Below the pieces are notes generated by a model. It worked only from the letters and a program-made list of their open reading frames with translations. It searched no databases and was not told where the DNA came from. Made by a program: the position numbers and the translations under genes. Positions 1 through 8,359 of a stretch of 31,874 bases of DNA are shown piece by piece (position 1 is the stretch's first letter; each line of letters begins with the position of its first letter). This stretch comes from Thermoplasmata archaeon (GTDB lineage Archaea; Thermoplasmatota; Thermoplasmata; Thermoplasmatales; Thermoplasmataceae): the NCBI GenBank assembly GCA_021811525.1, contig JAJZOK010000026.1, positions 1 through 31,874 on the forward strand, read 5' to 3'.

Positions 1-2
1 GC

Positions 3-1340
3 ACCAATGGAATACGTGGAATACCAAACAAAGATCTCACCGTGGAATTCGCCCAGGAAATTGGCAAAGCCATTGGAACCTACTACGGTAAAGTATCCGT
101 GGCAATGGGCAGGGACACTAGAGATACAGGGAACATGATTTTTAACGCGGTAACTTCAGGCATGATGAGTTCTGGAGCCAACGTCATTGATCTTGGAATT
201 CTCCCCACACCAGCTGTGCAGTATTATTGCAGAACAAAGGGCATTTTTGGAGTTGTAATCACGGCGTCCCACAACCCGCCCCAGTTCAATGGCATCAAAT
301 GTATTGCTAGTGACGGAACTGAACTCAGGCGGGAAGATGAGGAGAAGATTGAGAAGATCTATTACGAGAAATCCTTTGAAGCAGTCTCTTGGGAAGAAGC
401 AGGTATATTGAAAAGCGATCCTACCTCTCTAGACCTTTACTTAGATGGAATTTTGTCACACGTTGATGTGAATAAAATCAGAGAAAAGCAATTTCGCGTG
501 CTTGTTGACAGCGGAAACGGAGCATCATATTTCACTACACCTGCCCTTCTTAGAAGGCTTGGATGCAGAGTGGTCTCGCTTAATGCGTTCCCAGATGGTA
601 AATTTACCTCCAGAACCTCCGAACCCAGGCCTGAGAATCTGAAAGACCTCCTATCGCTCATGAAGAACGGGACTTTCAGCCTCGGTGTTGCACATGATGG
701 TGATGCTGATAGGGCAGTGTTCATAGACGAAAAAGGAAACTTTATTGACGGCGACAAGACGTTATGCCTGGTGGTCAGGAGCGTTATTAAGCCAGGCAGC
801 AAGGTAGTTACTCCAATAAGCAGTTCCGATGCAATCGATGAAATTTGCAATGCTGGAAAGGCCCATCTTATCCGCACAAAGGTAGGCGCCCCCCTGGTCT
901 CCAGGACAATGATAGACAATATGGCAATGATTGGAGGAGAAGAAAATGGCGGCATAATCTTCGGGGAACACCAGTATTGCAGGGACGGTGCGATGACAGT
1001 AGCCCTCATACTCAATTTAATGGCGGTGGGAGGTAAGAAGATCTCCGAATTGATTTCTAGCCTGCCACAGTTTTTCATCCACAAACTATCCGTTGAAAGG
1101 AAGAGGGACTGGAAGAGCCTTGAGCCTTCCATTATTTCATACGCTGAATCAAATTCTAAGGACAGGTCTGACGGCCTCAAGATATACCTGAGTGATGGGT
1201 GGGTGCTCTTGCGTCCCTCAGGCACGGAACCCATAATAAGGATCTACGGTCAATCCCGTGATGAAAAAAGGGCCAGGGAACTGGCGCTTGAATACGAGGC
1301 ACTCATACTGGGACTTCAGGAAGGGCCAAGTGCAGAGTAA
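3..1340 (+). CDS. glmM: Phosphoglucosamine mutase / phosphomannomutase family (5' end outside window)
   Basis: Alpha-D-phosphohexomutase, which moves phosphate between C6 and C1 of a hexose(amine) phosphate; in archaea this feeds UDP-GlcNAc or GDP-mannose synthesis in the cytoplasm. The frame is open from base 3 and reads TNGIRGIPNKDLT before a GTG codon at 42. Family members begin with an FGTNGIRG-type motif, so only a few N-terminal residues lie outside the window and the GTG at 42 is not the start. All four family signatures are visible: the phosphoserine loop TASHNP (Ser codon at 267), the Mg loop DGDADR (near 693), the sugar loop GEENGG and the C-terminal phosphate-binding loop RPSGTEP. 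The NGIRG start favours GlmM over a mannose-specific enzyme, but substrate cannot be settled from sequence. Its last 25 bp overlap the convergent gene at 1316. Confidence 0.9.
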   Translation, partial: TNGIRGIPNKDLTVEFAQEIGKAIGTYYGKVSVAMGRDTRDTGNMIFNAVTSGMMSSGANVIDLGILPTPAVQYYCRTKGIFGVVITASHNPPQFNGIKCIASDGTELRREDEEKIEKIYYEKSFEAVSWEEAGILKSDPTSLDLYLDGILSHVDVNKIREKQFRVLVDSGNGASYFTTPALLRRLGCRVVSLNAFPDGKFTSRTSEPRPENLKDLLSLMKNGTFSLGVAHDGDADRAVFIDEKGNFIDGDKTLCLVVRSVIKPGSKVVTPISSSDAIDEICNAGKAHLIRTKVGAPLVSRTMIDNMAMIGGEENGGIIFGEHQYCRDGAMTVALILNLMAVGGKKISELISSLPQFFIHKLSVERKRDWKSLEPSIISYAESNSKDRSDGLKIYLSDGWVLLRPSGTEPIIRIYGQSRDEKRARELALEYEALILGLQEGPSAE

Positions 1341-1930
1341 GTGTCCCTGAATCGCATTACGGCTGTTACGTTGCCTGCTATGGCGAACCAAATAAGCAGT
1401 ATGTTAATGGGGGTTATCAGGACACCGTATAGAACAGAATGGTAAGCAATGAAAAACTGAAGCAGAATGAATACGAGCATGAAGACAAGCCTGTCTGCCC
1501 TTCCAAGTATGCCTGAGTAGTTTCTTTTAAGCCCCAATGCCTGTGACTGCACTCCCAAATAGCTTGTCAGGAGCACGCCGATGACAGCAAGCAGACCTAT
1601 CCAAACCTGTGCGTGGACGCTGAAGATGAACCCCAGCATGATCAGGATATCGGAATACCTGTCCAGTACGTGGTCCATGAGGTCCCCCCTTTTTGAAGAT
1701 AGATTCCTCATTCTCGCAACCTTGCCATCTATGGCATCAAAAAGTGCGGAAAGAACCAGTGTAACAAAACTTACGAGGATTAGCACTCCGCCAAGATAAA
1801 AGAGAAGGCCAGTAAGCCCGGCAAAAATCAGTGAGAACAGTGAAATTGTATTTGGATTGATTTTCATGAAGGGCTTCGATAAGGGGATAAGAAATTTATC
1901 AGCTGTGCTTCTGTAGGAATCCAGTACCAT
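1316..1930 (-). CDS. CDP-alcohol phosphatidyltransferase (archaeal phospholipid synthase, possibly archaetidylinositol-phosphate type)
   Basis: Integral membrane enzyme that displaces CMP from a CDP-activated lipid to attach a polar headgroup. The complete family motif is present: D65-x2-D68-G69-x2-A72-R73-x8-G82-x3-D86-x3-D90, the di-metal and CDP site. About five to six hydrophobic segments span the 204 residues, a normal length. In Thermoplasmatales such proteins are usually annotated as archaetidylinositol-phosphate synthase; the headgroup is inferred, not visible. The ATG at 1930 lies about 27 nt from an A/T-rich TATA-like box, so it may have its own promoter as well as being the last gene of the minus-strand block. 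The gap to the kinase gene upstream is 25 bp, and its 3' end overlaps the glmM 3' end tail-to-tail. Confidence 0.85.
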   Translation of the reverse strand: MVLDSYRSTADKFLIPLSKPFMKINPNTISLFSLIFAGLTGLLFYLGGVLILVSFVTLVLSALFDAIDGKVARMRNLSSKRGDLMDHVLDRYSDILIMLGFIFSVHAQVWIGLLAVIGVLLTSYLGVQSQALGLKRNYSGILGRADRLVFMLVFILLQFFIAYHSVLYGVLITPINILLIWFAIAGNVTAVMRFRDTYSALGPS

Positions 1931-1951
1931 CAGTAAGGAAAATGTTCAGTT

Positions 1952-1962
1952 CCAATTAATCT
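1952..1962 (-). promoter_or_regulatory. TATA-like box for the CDP-alcohol transferase
   Basis: The minus strand reads AAGATTAATTGGA around here. The centre lies about 27 nt upstream of the ATG at 1930, matching the spacing of a leaderless archaeal promoter. It overlaps the stop codon of the kinase gene. Confidence 0.4.
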
Positions 1963-2414
1963 TTTTTCGAAGGCCTGAGAAATTCAACTATTTTCAAAGC
2001 CGTAAGTTCCGGATTACCCTCCGCGACCTTAATCCTGTGGATTCTAGATGAGGGAAGCCTCTCGAGAGCCTCCTGGTATATAATGTCGGATCTCAGGGCA
2101 TCAAGGTTCTCTTCGACCTTTTCTTTTGAATACCCTCTCTCCAAAAGTGTTTTTCCAGTCTCTTCCTCGCCCCTTTCAAGAATGAATACCATGGTACAAG
2201 GAACAAGATGGGAGTAATGCCCTTCTATCATGATGCCGGACATGCTTTCCCATTTAATCCTGTCATTAAGGCAATCTAAGTCCATTTCACCGTTTTCCAG
2301 GCAATCCCTAGCGTCATCTATATCCAGTATGTTCTTGCAGTCGTATCCCAATTTTCTCAGATAACTGCAGATCGAACTCTTCCCGGAACCGGGAATGCCG
2401 GTGATGCTTATCAA
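1956..2414 (-). CDS. AK6/Fap7-type adenylate kinase-like NTPase
   Basis: Small P-loop nucleotide kinase of the AK6 (Fap7/hCINAP) family, which has adenylate kinase/ATPase activity; eukaryotic members act in the last step of small-subunit rRNA maturation, and archaeal orthologues are thought to act with ribosomal protein uS11. The Walker A GIPGSGKSS starts at residue 6. The family-typical EGHYSHLVP and the RGYS-x-EKV-x-EN lid-region motif are present. Length 152 is slightly short of the usual 160-190. The start is TTG at 2414, inside a TTGA overlap with the tiaS stop codon, which indicates translational coupling; no alternative start leaves an intact P-loop. The family assignment is secure, and the ribosome role is by analogy only. 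Confidence 0.85.
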   Translation of the reverse strand: MISITGIPGSGKSSICSYLRKLGYDCKNILDIDDARDCLENGEMDLDCLNDRIKWESMSGIMIEGHYSHLVPCTMVFILERGEEETGKTLLERGYSKEKVEENLDALRSDIIYQEALERLPSSRIHRIKVAEGNPELTALKIVEFLRPSKKD

Positions 2415-3730
2415 GCGTAAACCTCGAAGAGAGTGACCTCGCTATCACCAAAATCCAGTTCAAATGGCCTGGAAAGATGCCTTCTTGCCATCACGGGCAC
2501 ATCGAACTTTCCAATATGGATCTCACGTGGTTCTAGTTCATAGGAAGCCAGTATTCTCTTGTTGCCACACCTGTAGCATCTATAATCGCCCGTACCTCTG
2601 CTGTGCATACGGTCACCACATTCTTCGCATGCTGGAGGAACTCTATTGTAAATATCTGAGACGGACTTGATTTCCATCTTCTCCACGTTAAGGCAGTTTT
2701 CCTTATATGTTCCGATGACCCTTATCTTATCACCGGGAGCAAGTTTTGAAAAAGTCTTCCTGAATTCCTTTGTAGGCTCGAAAGCCGCTATGGCAAGTTC
2801 CATATGCCTGCTCTGCAGTGCGGCAAAATAGTGTCCGCCAGATATACTGTAGGGCCGAACTTTAACTGTTCCCTCAATTGAATAGGAACACCCGTTCCAG
2901 AGCTCTTCGGGATCCGGAATAATATGATCATCCGTTGCCTGGTTTGTTCTGAATAGAAGGTACCGTTCTACATCAGAGCCTGTTTCGGCTACTATCTCCG
3001 GGCCTTCGGCAAGCAAAGCCTCAGGCTTGATTGCCCTGATTCCAAATACTACGGGGGTCCTTTCACGGGGGAAGATGGCAGCGTGTTTATTCCTGCGATC
3101 TATGTTGTTGAAGCTTCCTGGGATCTGGTTTGCCATGCTTGCAACTCTCAATTTCAATTCAGCCCCTAAATGGGCACCCTTAGGGAACCTGTATGCAAGG
3201 AATTCGTATGTCACTTGTTTAGCAGGCCAGGAGATTGCGGCGGCTGCTCCAATGATTCCCCTTCCATTCTTGTATTTCCTGTATTCACCACCCTGTTCTT
3301 TGATAAAAGCCTCAGCCTGGTTGATTGTAACTTCCTCCCGGACAGCTTTCCAGTAGAATGACGGGTCAAATTCATTGCTGGAGGCAACTATCCCTGGATT
3401 GGTGTCAATTTCATCGAGCACTGCCATTTCCTCAACAATTTCGCTGGCTAGTTGGACCAGATCAGTTGACTTGGGACCACTTTCCTCATCCGGGTAGCTC
3501 ATCAGATCCATTCCGTTGAAGCTTCCAATCTTAAGCGGGGTCCCATTGCCTTTGCCCAAATTGGCACAGAGTGCACCATTGCCCCTTGTTTTGTGCTTGA
3601 TTGCAGGGTTCAGCCTTACAAGGTGCGGATAACCAATAAGGTCCATCCCGCTTCGGATAATGATTTCGGAAAGAAGGTAGGTTGTGCACATTCCCTCTCG
3701 GGAATCTGTGTCATCTACTGCGATGTACAT
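2411..3730 (-). CDS. tiaS: tRNA(Ile2) 2-agmatinylcytidine synthetase TiaS
   Basis: Modifies C34 of the CAU-anticodon tRNA-Ile with agmatine, using ATP, so that it reads AUA instead of AUG; specific to archaea and essential where tested. The N-terminus has the signature DDTDS (residues 6-10). The C-terminal region includes an OB-fold-like stretch (near 310-355) and a four-cysteine zinc ribbon with C368-x2-C371 and C385-x2-C388. At 439 residues it is full length. The ATG at 3730 directly abuts the uppS TAA (zero spacing), and its own TGA overlaps the kinase start. Together with Trm5 in the same block this gives two anticodon-loop modification enzymes in one probable transcript. Confidence 0.95.
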   Translation of the reverse strand: MYIAVDDTDSREGMCTTYLLSEIIIRSGMDLIGYPHLVRLNPAIKHKTRGNGALCANLGKGNGTPLKIGSFNGMDLMSYPDEESGPKSTDLVQLASEIVEEMAVLDEIDTNPGIVASSNEFDPSFYWKAVREEVTINQAEAFIKEQGGEYRKYKNGRGIIGAAAAISWPAKQVTYEFLAYRFPKGAHLGAELKLRVASMANQIPGSFNNIDRRNKHAAIFPRERTPVVFGIRAIKPEALLAEGPEIVAETGSDVERYLLFRTNQATDDHIIPDPEELWNGCSYSIEGTVKVRPYSISGGHYFAALQSRHMELAIAAFEPTKEFRKTFSKLAPGDKIRVIGTYKENCLNVEKMEIKSVSDIYNRVPPACEECGDRMHSRGTGDYRCYRCGNKRILASYELEPREIHIGKFDVPVMARRHLSRPFELDFGDSEVTLFEVYA

Positions 3731-4507
3731 TTATACTCCGTATCTTCGCTTCCTTCCCTGATATGAAATAATAGCCTTAAGGAAGTCTGCCTTTTTCAGT
3801 TCTGGCCAGTTCACATCGGAGAAATATAACTCGGAATAGGCAGACTGCCAGAGCAGGAAGTTAGAGATCCTTTCCTCCCCGCTTGTCCTGAATATAAGAT
3901 CGGGATCAGGCAGGCTCTTGTCGTAAAGGAATTCGCGGAATTTTTCTTCGGTGATATCATCCACGGTCATTTTCCCATCTTCGATCTCCCTGTACATTTT
4001 TTTCATTGCATTTATGATTTCCTGCCTGCCGCCATAGCCGATTGCTATGTTGAAACGGAAATTCCTGAATCCTTTGGTCGTTTCCTCAACTTTCCTAATC
4101 GTATTCTGCAGGTAATCAGGAAGATGGTCAAATTCCCCGATGACCTTCACTCTGATCTTGTTCTCATAAATCCTCGGATCTTCCAGGAGATCAACAAATG
4201 CATCATTGATGAGCCTGAAAAGAAATTCTACTTCATTTATGTCCCTGTTGAAATTTTCAGTGGAGAAACCGAAAACAGTAACGATTCTCACGCCTGCGTC
4301 CATGCACCACTGGAGAACTTCCTCCAGTTTGTCTTTGCCCCTTATATGGCCTTCATTGGTACTGAGCCCATTTCCCCTCGCATAACGCCTGTTTCCGTCC
4401 GTTATGATGCCAATGTGCATTGGAACCTGCCCTTTCTTAACTTCATCCATGAGGATTTTCTCGTATACCTCTGTGGTAAGGCTCCCAATCTGATCGGCTA
4501 TTCCCAT
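3731..4507 (-). CDS. uppS: cis-Prenyltransferase (UppS family, polyprenyl diphosphate synthase)
   Basis: Condenses isopentenyl diphosphate in cis onto an allylic primer, making the long polyprenyl carrier used for glycan and N-glycosylation lipid donors. The catalytic DGNRR (D37) is in the first motif; FGFSTENF, RTSGEERISNFLLWQSAYSE and the WP-x-L region follow in family order. I chose the ATG at 4507 (258 aa). An in-frame TTG at 4525 would add six residues, but a TATA-like box centred near 4538 sits 31 nt from the ATG and only 13 nt from the TTG. The gene therefore seems to have an internal promoter overlapping the trm5 stop codon, as well as being inside the larger block. Product chain length is not predictable here. 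Confidence 0.92.
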   Translation of the reverse strand: MGIADQIGSLTTEVYEKILMDEVKKGQVPMHIGIITDGNRRYARGNGLSTNEGHIRGKDKLEEVLQWCMDAGVRIVTVFGFSTENFNRDINEVEFLFRLINDAFVDLLEDPRIYENKIRVKVIGEFDHLPDYLQNTIRKVEETTKGFRNFRFNIAIGYGGRQEIINAMKKMYREIEDGKMTVDDITEEKFREFLYDKSLPDPDLIFRTSGEERISNFLLWQSAYSELYFSDVNWPELKKADFLKAIISYQGRKRRYGV

Positions 4508-4532
4508 CCAGTTAACGCTATGCAATTTTGAG

Positions 4533-4543
4533 CTTAATATTTA
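4533..4543 (-). promoter_or_regulatory. Internal TATA-like box upstream of uppS
   Basis: The minus strand reads TAAATATTAAG, overlapping the trm5 TAA. Spacing to the ATG at 4507 is about 31 nt, consistent with a very short leader. It argues for the ATG over the TTG at 4525. Confidence 0.4.
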
Positions 4544-5506
4544 TTCCCCGTTCTTGGCTGCAGTCAAAGAGTACATTGTGAGTGAGCTGGAATACCCATG
4601 AACTTCCCTTTTTTTCATAATGAAGAGGCCGAGGTCTCGGAATTCTTCCATCCTCTCCTCAATCCCCTTCATATCGAGGATTTCATAGTAATGTAATATG
4701 CCATTTCTGCGAAGTTTTTCAATTGCCTTTTTAAGGAACCGGTGAGATTCATGTGGAAGGTTCATAATTATCCTGTCCGCATCCGGGAGTGAATCGATGA
4801 TTTCCAATGCATTGCCACATATGGGTTCTATGCTCCCAATGAGTCTGTTCAGTGCAATGCTTTCCTTCATGTACTTTATGGCATCTGGGTTGCTGTCTAT
4901 GGCATATATTGATGCCTTCTGTATTTTCGCAATGTTTAATGAAAAGGCACCTATCCCTGCGAACATGTCTATAATGTTCTCGCCTTCCCTGACTTCCCGC
5001 GATACAAACATACGTTCTGTTGCCAGTCTTGGCGAAAAGTAGACTTTGGAGACATCAAGCCTGAAAATTACCCCGTTTTCTCGATATTGTGTAATTGTGC
5101 CGGGTTCACCCCTCAACAATTCCAGGTCGCGCAACCGGAATGGGCCAGTTATCCCCTTGTCCAGGAATACTCCCTTGATGTTAGGGTGGGTTTCTGTCAA
5201 AGCATCCGCAAGATGAATGGCCCTATCCCTTTCCCTAATCTTGGTTATGGCTATGTCACCTATGAGATCAAATGCCCCTCCGGCAAGTTTTGGAAGGTGT
5301 TTATCCTTTGAGGGGACTGGATCCATGGAGACTATAACCCAGGACCGGCCTCCAATTGCCTCATCCACCCCTGTGTCTTTCAATGGAATGTATACATTAT
5401 CTGTATCTCGCTGGATCTGATTCTCAAGGTCTATCCAGTTGCCCTTTCTCAGCTTCTGGAGAATGTCTTGCGCATCTTTCTTTGAGACCTTCAGGTGATC
5501 CTTCAC
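4541..5506 (-). CDS. trm5: tRNA (guanine37-N1)-methyltransferase Trm5
   Basis: SAM-dependent enzyme that makes m1G37 next to the anticodon and so prevents +1 frameshifting. The N-terminal half is the archaeal Trm5/aTrm5b-like domain (D1/D2 region). The Rossmann domain carries the SAM loop DMFAGIGAFSLNIAK near 185-200 and the catalytic-region NLPH motif, where Trm5 family members have N-x-P. Length 321 fits the shorter archaeal Trm5b class. The GTG start at 5506 shares a GTGA overlap with the hel308 stop, so translation is probably coupled. A 33-bp interval separates its stop from the preferred uppS ATG. Confidence 0.92.
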   Translation of the reverse strand: MKDHLKVSKKDAQDILQKLRKGNWIDLENQIQRDTDNVYIPLKDTGVDEAIGGRSWVIVSMDPVPSKDKHLPKLAGGAFDLIGDIAITKIRERDRAIHLADALTETHPNIKGVFLDKGITGPFRLRDLELLRGEPGTITQYRENGVIFRLDVSKVYFSPRLATERMFVSREVREGENIIDMFAGIGAFSLNIAKIQKASIYAIDSNPDAIKYMKESIALNRLIGSIEPICGNALEIIDSLPDADRIIMNLPHESHRFLKKAIEKLRRNGILHYYEILDMKGIEERMEEFRDLGLFIMKKREVHGYSSSLTMYSLTAAKNGE

Positions 5507-7581
5507 CTTCTTCTCCTCTGAAGTATAGTCCTCGCATGGCTGATGGTTTCAGTTGATAGTTTGTGTGAGAAACCCGCAATACGGGAGATCTCTTGTTCAG
5601 TTGAGCCCGCAACTGAATCCAGGCTGGTAAGACCTGATGCATAAAGTCTCCTTGCCCTTACTCTTCCTATATTTGGTATAGCGGTGAGTTCCCATATGTC
5701 CTCCTTTATTCCTTCTCTGATCCTTATTGCCAGCATTTCAAAGTATGTCCGCCTCTCGGCCAGATACATTGATGCCAGCCTGGAAAGGGAGTAGGCCATC
5801 CATTCGGCGCTGCTTACCTTTGCCTGTATGTCTCCCGGGCCTATGCCATATCTGTTAGTTATGTACTCTGTGGATTTTTCGCAGATCCAGTCATAAAGCA
5901 CCATGGCAGTCTTGGCACTGTTGAAGCAATCACTGCTGTCCTGATACTCAAGGCTGTTCTCTTCCATAAAGAACATAATATCCTCAGTGTCATCCTTCTT
6001 GGCAATAAGGGAAGGCACTTCAGGAGTCAGGCATATGTTGTACAGTGTCCTCTGGTCGGTTATGTTGCCTCCGTCAATGTATCTCTTCAAAACAAGGGCC
6101 GAAACCGGGTCAATATACAGGTCACTGACAGTCTTGCCAAACCTTGTGACTTTGTATTCGTCTTCAGACCCTTGAATGAAGCCATTTTCATGCAGAAATG
6201 CCAAAGCTCCCTCGAACCTGCTCCTCTGCAAAGAGATATCTGTCTGGTACCCCAGGAGGGTCTTTTCGTGAAACCTCATGAGGCCTTCTATGTCCATTGC
6301 GATTCCAGTACTTACAAGTGCAAGGGTATTGAACCTTATGAGCGACTCTTTCCCTATGCCCGAGAAAACCGGCTCTGGGTCACCGTCAAGGTATTCCCAG
6401 GCACGTTCCAGTGACGTTTCAGATGCGGCATAAATGATGCCAAATCCGGTTCTGTCATATTTGGGCCTGCCAGCCCTTCCAAGCATCTGATGTACTTCAG
6501 TGTTTGAGATATAACCCACATAACCGTCGGAAAATCTTGTTATGTCCCTTATGACGACCACCCTTGCAGGAAGATTAACGCCTGCAGCGAGGGTAGGGGT
6601 AGCCACAAGAACCTTTATCTTCCCTTCCCTGAAAAGCGATTCGACGACATTCCTCTGGGCAGAGGAAAGGCCGGCATGGTGAAAGCTGACCCCTTTTGGT
6701 ACGAGTTCAGAAAGGATTCCCTGATACCTGTCCGTTTCACCACCCCATGGTGGTTCCCACTGAATGGTGCCTACCACGCCTTCCTCAAGTGAGTATGAAA
6801 GTTTCCTTGCAAGATCCTCCGCCCTCTTTCTAGAGTTTACGAACACCAGCAGTTGCCCCCCCTGCAGAATATAATGCTCGCAAAGCCGCGAGAGGTCATC
6901 TTTCCCCTTGAATAATATGGGCTCGTCCCCTTCCTGAAATTCTAGTGTCCTGTTGAAGAGGACTCCTTTTTCAAGCTTAACAGGGCGAAAATCGCTGACA
7001 ACTGCCTCTGCGTCCAGCCAACCCGATACATCCTCTATGTTGGAAATTGTGGCGGAGAGCCCCAGAATCCTTGTGTCAGGATTCATGTATCTCGCAGCTG
7101 AAAGAAATGTTTCAAGCCTGGCTCCCCTGCTCTCGTCCCCTATGAGATGAAGTTCATCTGCGACTATGAGAGATATCTCAAACATAATGGACGGATCATG
7201 ATGGAAAAGCGAGTCAGCCTTCTCAGATGTGCACACGATTACGTCAAACCTCTTCATGAACTCAGGGGAGTCATCATAGTCACCAACTGATATTGCAACC
7301 TTGAGCCCCAGGGATGACATCCTCTTTAGGTCGTCATATTTTTCAGAGGCAAGCGCCCTAAGCGGCACTATATACATGGACTTTCGGCCCTTCAGGAATT
7401 CCCTGTAAATTGCAACATAGGCTATGAGTGATTTACCTGATGCTGTTGGCACGGAAACTACCACGTTCCTGCCAGCTTCAAGGTGCCTGATTGCCTCCTC
7501 CTGGTGATTGTATAGTTCCAGGTCAACACCATCGAACATATCTAGAAACTGCCCTGGCAAATCCAGTCCTGTTAATCTCAT
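5503..7581 (-). CDS. hel308: ATP-dependent DNA helicase Hel308
   Basis: Superfamily 2 Ski2-like 3'-5' DNA helicase that unwinds lagging strands at blocked forks in archaea. In the 692-residue form: Q-motif region YNHQ near 24-27, Walker A PTASGKS at 45-51, DEAH-box variant DELH at 142-145, motif III LSATISN, motif IV NSRKRAEDLA, and motif VI LGRAGRPKYDRTG. A C-terminal helix-hairpin-helix has IPNIGRVRARRLYASG. The end is Arg-rich (RRRR). I chose the ATG at 7581: it is followed by the family-typical N-terminus and has a TATA box 32 nt upstream. The frame stays open to 7656, but the extra 25 residues would run through the promoter. It heads the dense minus-strand block. Confidence 0.95.
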   Translation of the reverse strand: MRLTGLDLPGQFLDMFDGVDLELYNHQEEAIRHLEAGRNVVVSVPTASGKSLIAYVAIYREFLKGRKSMYIVPLRALASEKYDDLKRMSSLGLKVAISVGDYDDSPEFMKRFDVIVCTSEKADSLFHHDPSIMFEISLIVADELHLIGDESRGARLETFLSAARYMNPDTRILGLSATISNIEDVSGWLDAEAVVSDFRPVKLEKGVLFNRTLEFQEGDEPILFKGKDDLSRLCEHYILQGGQLLVFVNSRKRAEDLARKLSYSLEEGVVGTIQWEPPWGGETDRYQGILSELVPKGVSFHHAGLSSAQRNVVESLFREGKIKVLVATPTLAAGVNLPARVVVIRDITRFSDGYVGYISNTEVHQMLGRAGRPKYDRTGFGIIYAASETSLERAWEYLDGDPEPVFSGIGKESLIRFNTLALVSTGIAMDIEGLMRFHEKTLLGYQTDISLQRSRFEGALAFLHENGFIQGSEDEYKVTRFGKTVSDLYIDPVSALVLKRYIDGGNITDQRTLYNICLTPEVPSLIAKKDDTEDIMFFMEENSLEYQDSSDCFNSAKTAMVLYDWICEKSTEYITNRYGIGPGDIQAKVSSAEWMAYSLSRLASMYLAERRTYFEMLAIRIREGIKEDIWELTAIPNIGRVRARRLYASGLTSLDSVAGSTEQEISRIAGFSHKLSTETISHARTILQRRRR

Positions 7582-7608
7582 TATCCATGGTCTATGCCTA
7601 CCAAAAAC

Positions 7609-7617
7609 TAAATATTT
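7609..7617 (-). promoter_or_regulatory. TATA box for hel308
   Basis: The minus strand reads AAATATTTA, centred 32 nt upstream of the ATG at 7581, leaving a leader of roughly 5 nt. This box would be coding if the upstream ATG at 7656 were used. Confidence 0.5.
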
Positions 7618-7671
7618 GCACTCCGCGTTTTTGCCGTATCTATTTTCTAGCAGCAAGCCCGCCCATAGAGA

Positions 7672-7680
7672 AAATTAATA
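7672..7680 (+). promoter_or_regulatory. TATA-like box for the riboflavin-pathway reductase
   Basis: AAATTAATA is centred about 26 nt before the TTG at 7703, the spacing expected for a leaderless message. Together with the hel308 box it makes 7582-7702 a divergent promoter region. Confidence 0.45.
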
Positions 7681-7702
7681 TGGGCACCGTGTTTTTCAGC
7701 AG

Positions 7703-8359
7703 TTGACCAAAAGACCTTACGTCATTGTGAACGTTGCGCAGAGCCTGAATGGCTTTATTTCCGGCAGGGATGGCAGAAGAGTCATCATTTCTTCTCCCGA
7801 GGACATGGTAAGGGTACATGAACTTAGGTCCGAAGTCGAGGCCATACTTATTGGCTCTGGAACAGTGATTGCGGATGACCCGAGGCTGCTTGTTGACCAG
7901 AATGTAGTCAAAAAAGAGAGGTCTCCCCTGAGAGTAATTCTTGACCGCAATCTAAGAACAAGGATTGGGTCAAGAGTCTATGACTCAGCAGCGAGAACCG
8001 TCATCTATACAGCCAAAGTTAGGGAAGATAATAGGGGATGCGAAATCAGGACCAGGGATGCAAAGGGCCTCCAGCTGCAGAACATTCTCTCTGAACTGCA
8101 AGAAGAGGGTATCAGCAAACTGCTTGTTGAGGGCGGGAGATCAATTATAACAAGATTCATTGAGGAACGTTTTATAGATGAGTTCTACCTTTACATCGGC
8201 GACATCATTATAGAAGAGGGGGGGCTCCAGTTGTTTTCTCCCGGCTTTGAAATCCGCAACGTGATTAAGTCTGCCGAACCTTTCGGCAAGGGTGTTCTTA
8301 TAAGCCTTGATCCCTATCACTTACAGAGACTATGGAAAACACAAGTAAAGGATTCCTGA
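7703..8359 (+). CDS. 2,5-diamino-6-(ribosylamino)pyrimidinone 5'-phosphate reductase (RibD C-domain family)
   Basis: NAD(P)H-dependent reductase of archaeal/fungal riboflavin synthesis, which reduces the ribosyl side chain to ribityl before deamination. It is a stand-alone RibD C-terminal (DHFR-like) domain of 218 residues, the usual archaeal length. Visible signatures are NVAQSLNGFIS at the N-terminus, IGSGTVIADDPRL near 50-62 and LLVEGGRSIITRFIEE near 147-162. The start is TTG at 7703: it is the only plausible start after an in-frame TAA at 7676, and a TATA-like box lies 26 nt upstream. No deaminase domain is attached. Its 3' end overlaps ahcY by 28 bp. Confidence 0.9.
   Translation: MTKRPYVIVNVAQSLNGFISGRDGRRVIISSPEDMVRVHELRSEVEAILIGSGTVIADDPRLLVDQNVVKKERSPLRVILDRNLRTRIGSRVYDSAARTVIYTAKVREDNRGCEIRTRDAKGLQLQNILSELQEEGISKLLVEGGRSIITRFIEERFIDEFYLYIGDIIIEEGGLQLFSPGFEIRNVIKSAEPFGKGVLISLDPYHLQRLWKTQVKDS
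8297..8304 (+). promoter_or_regulatory. Internal TATA-like box for ahcY
   Basis: CTTATAAG, within the end of the reductase gene, is centred about 31 nt before the ahcY ATG at 8332. It suggests ahcY can be transcribed on its own. Confidence 0.4.

Noticed and set aside
437..1234. 265-codon open frame on the minus strand
   Set aside because: Lies entirely opposite the clear phosphohexomutase gene; the translation has no domain-like pattern and is Ser/Leu-rich like an antisense shadow.
7582..7656. 25-residue N-terminal extension of Hel308
   Set aside because: It would cross the TATA box, and the family N-terminus begins at the ATG at 7581.
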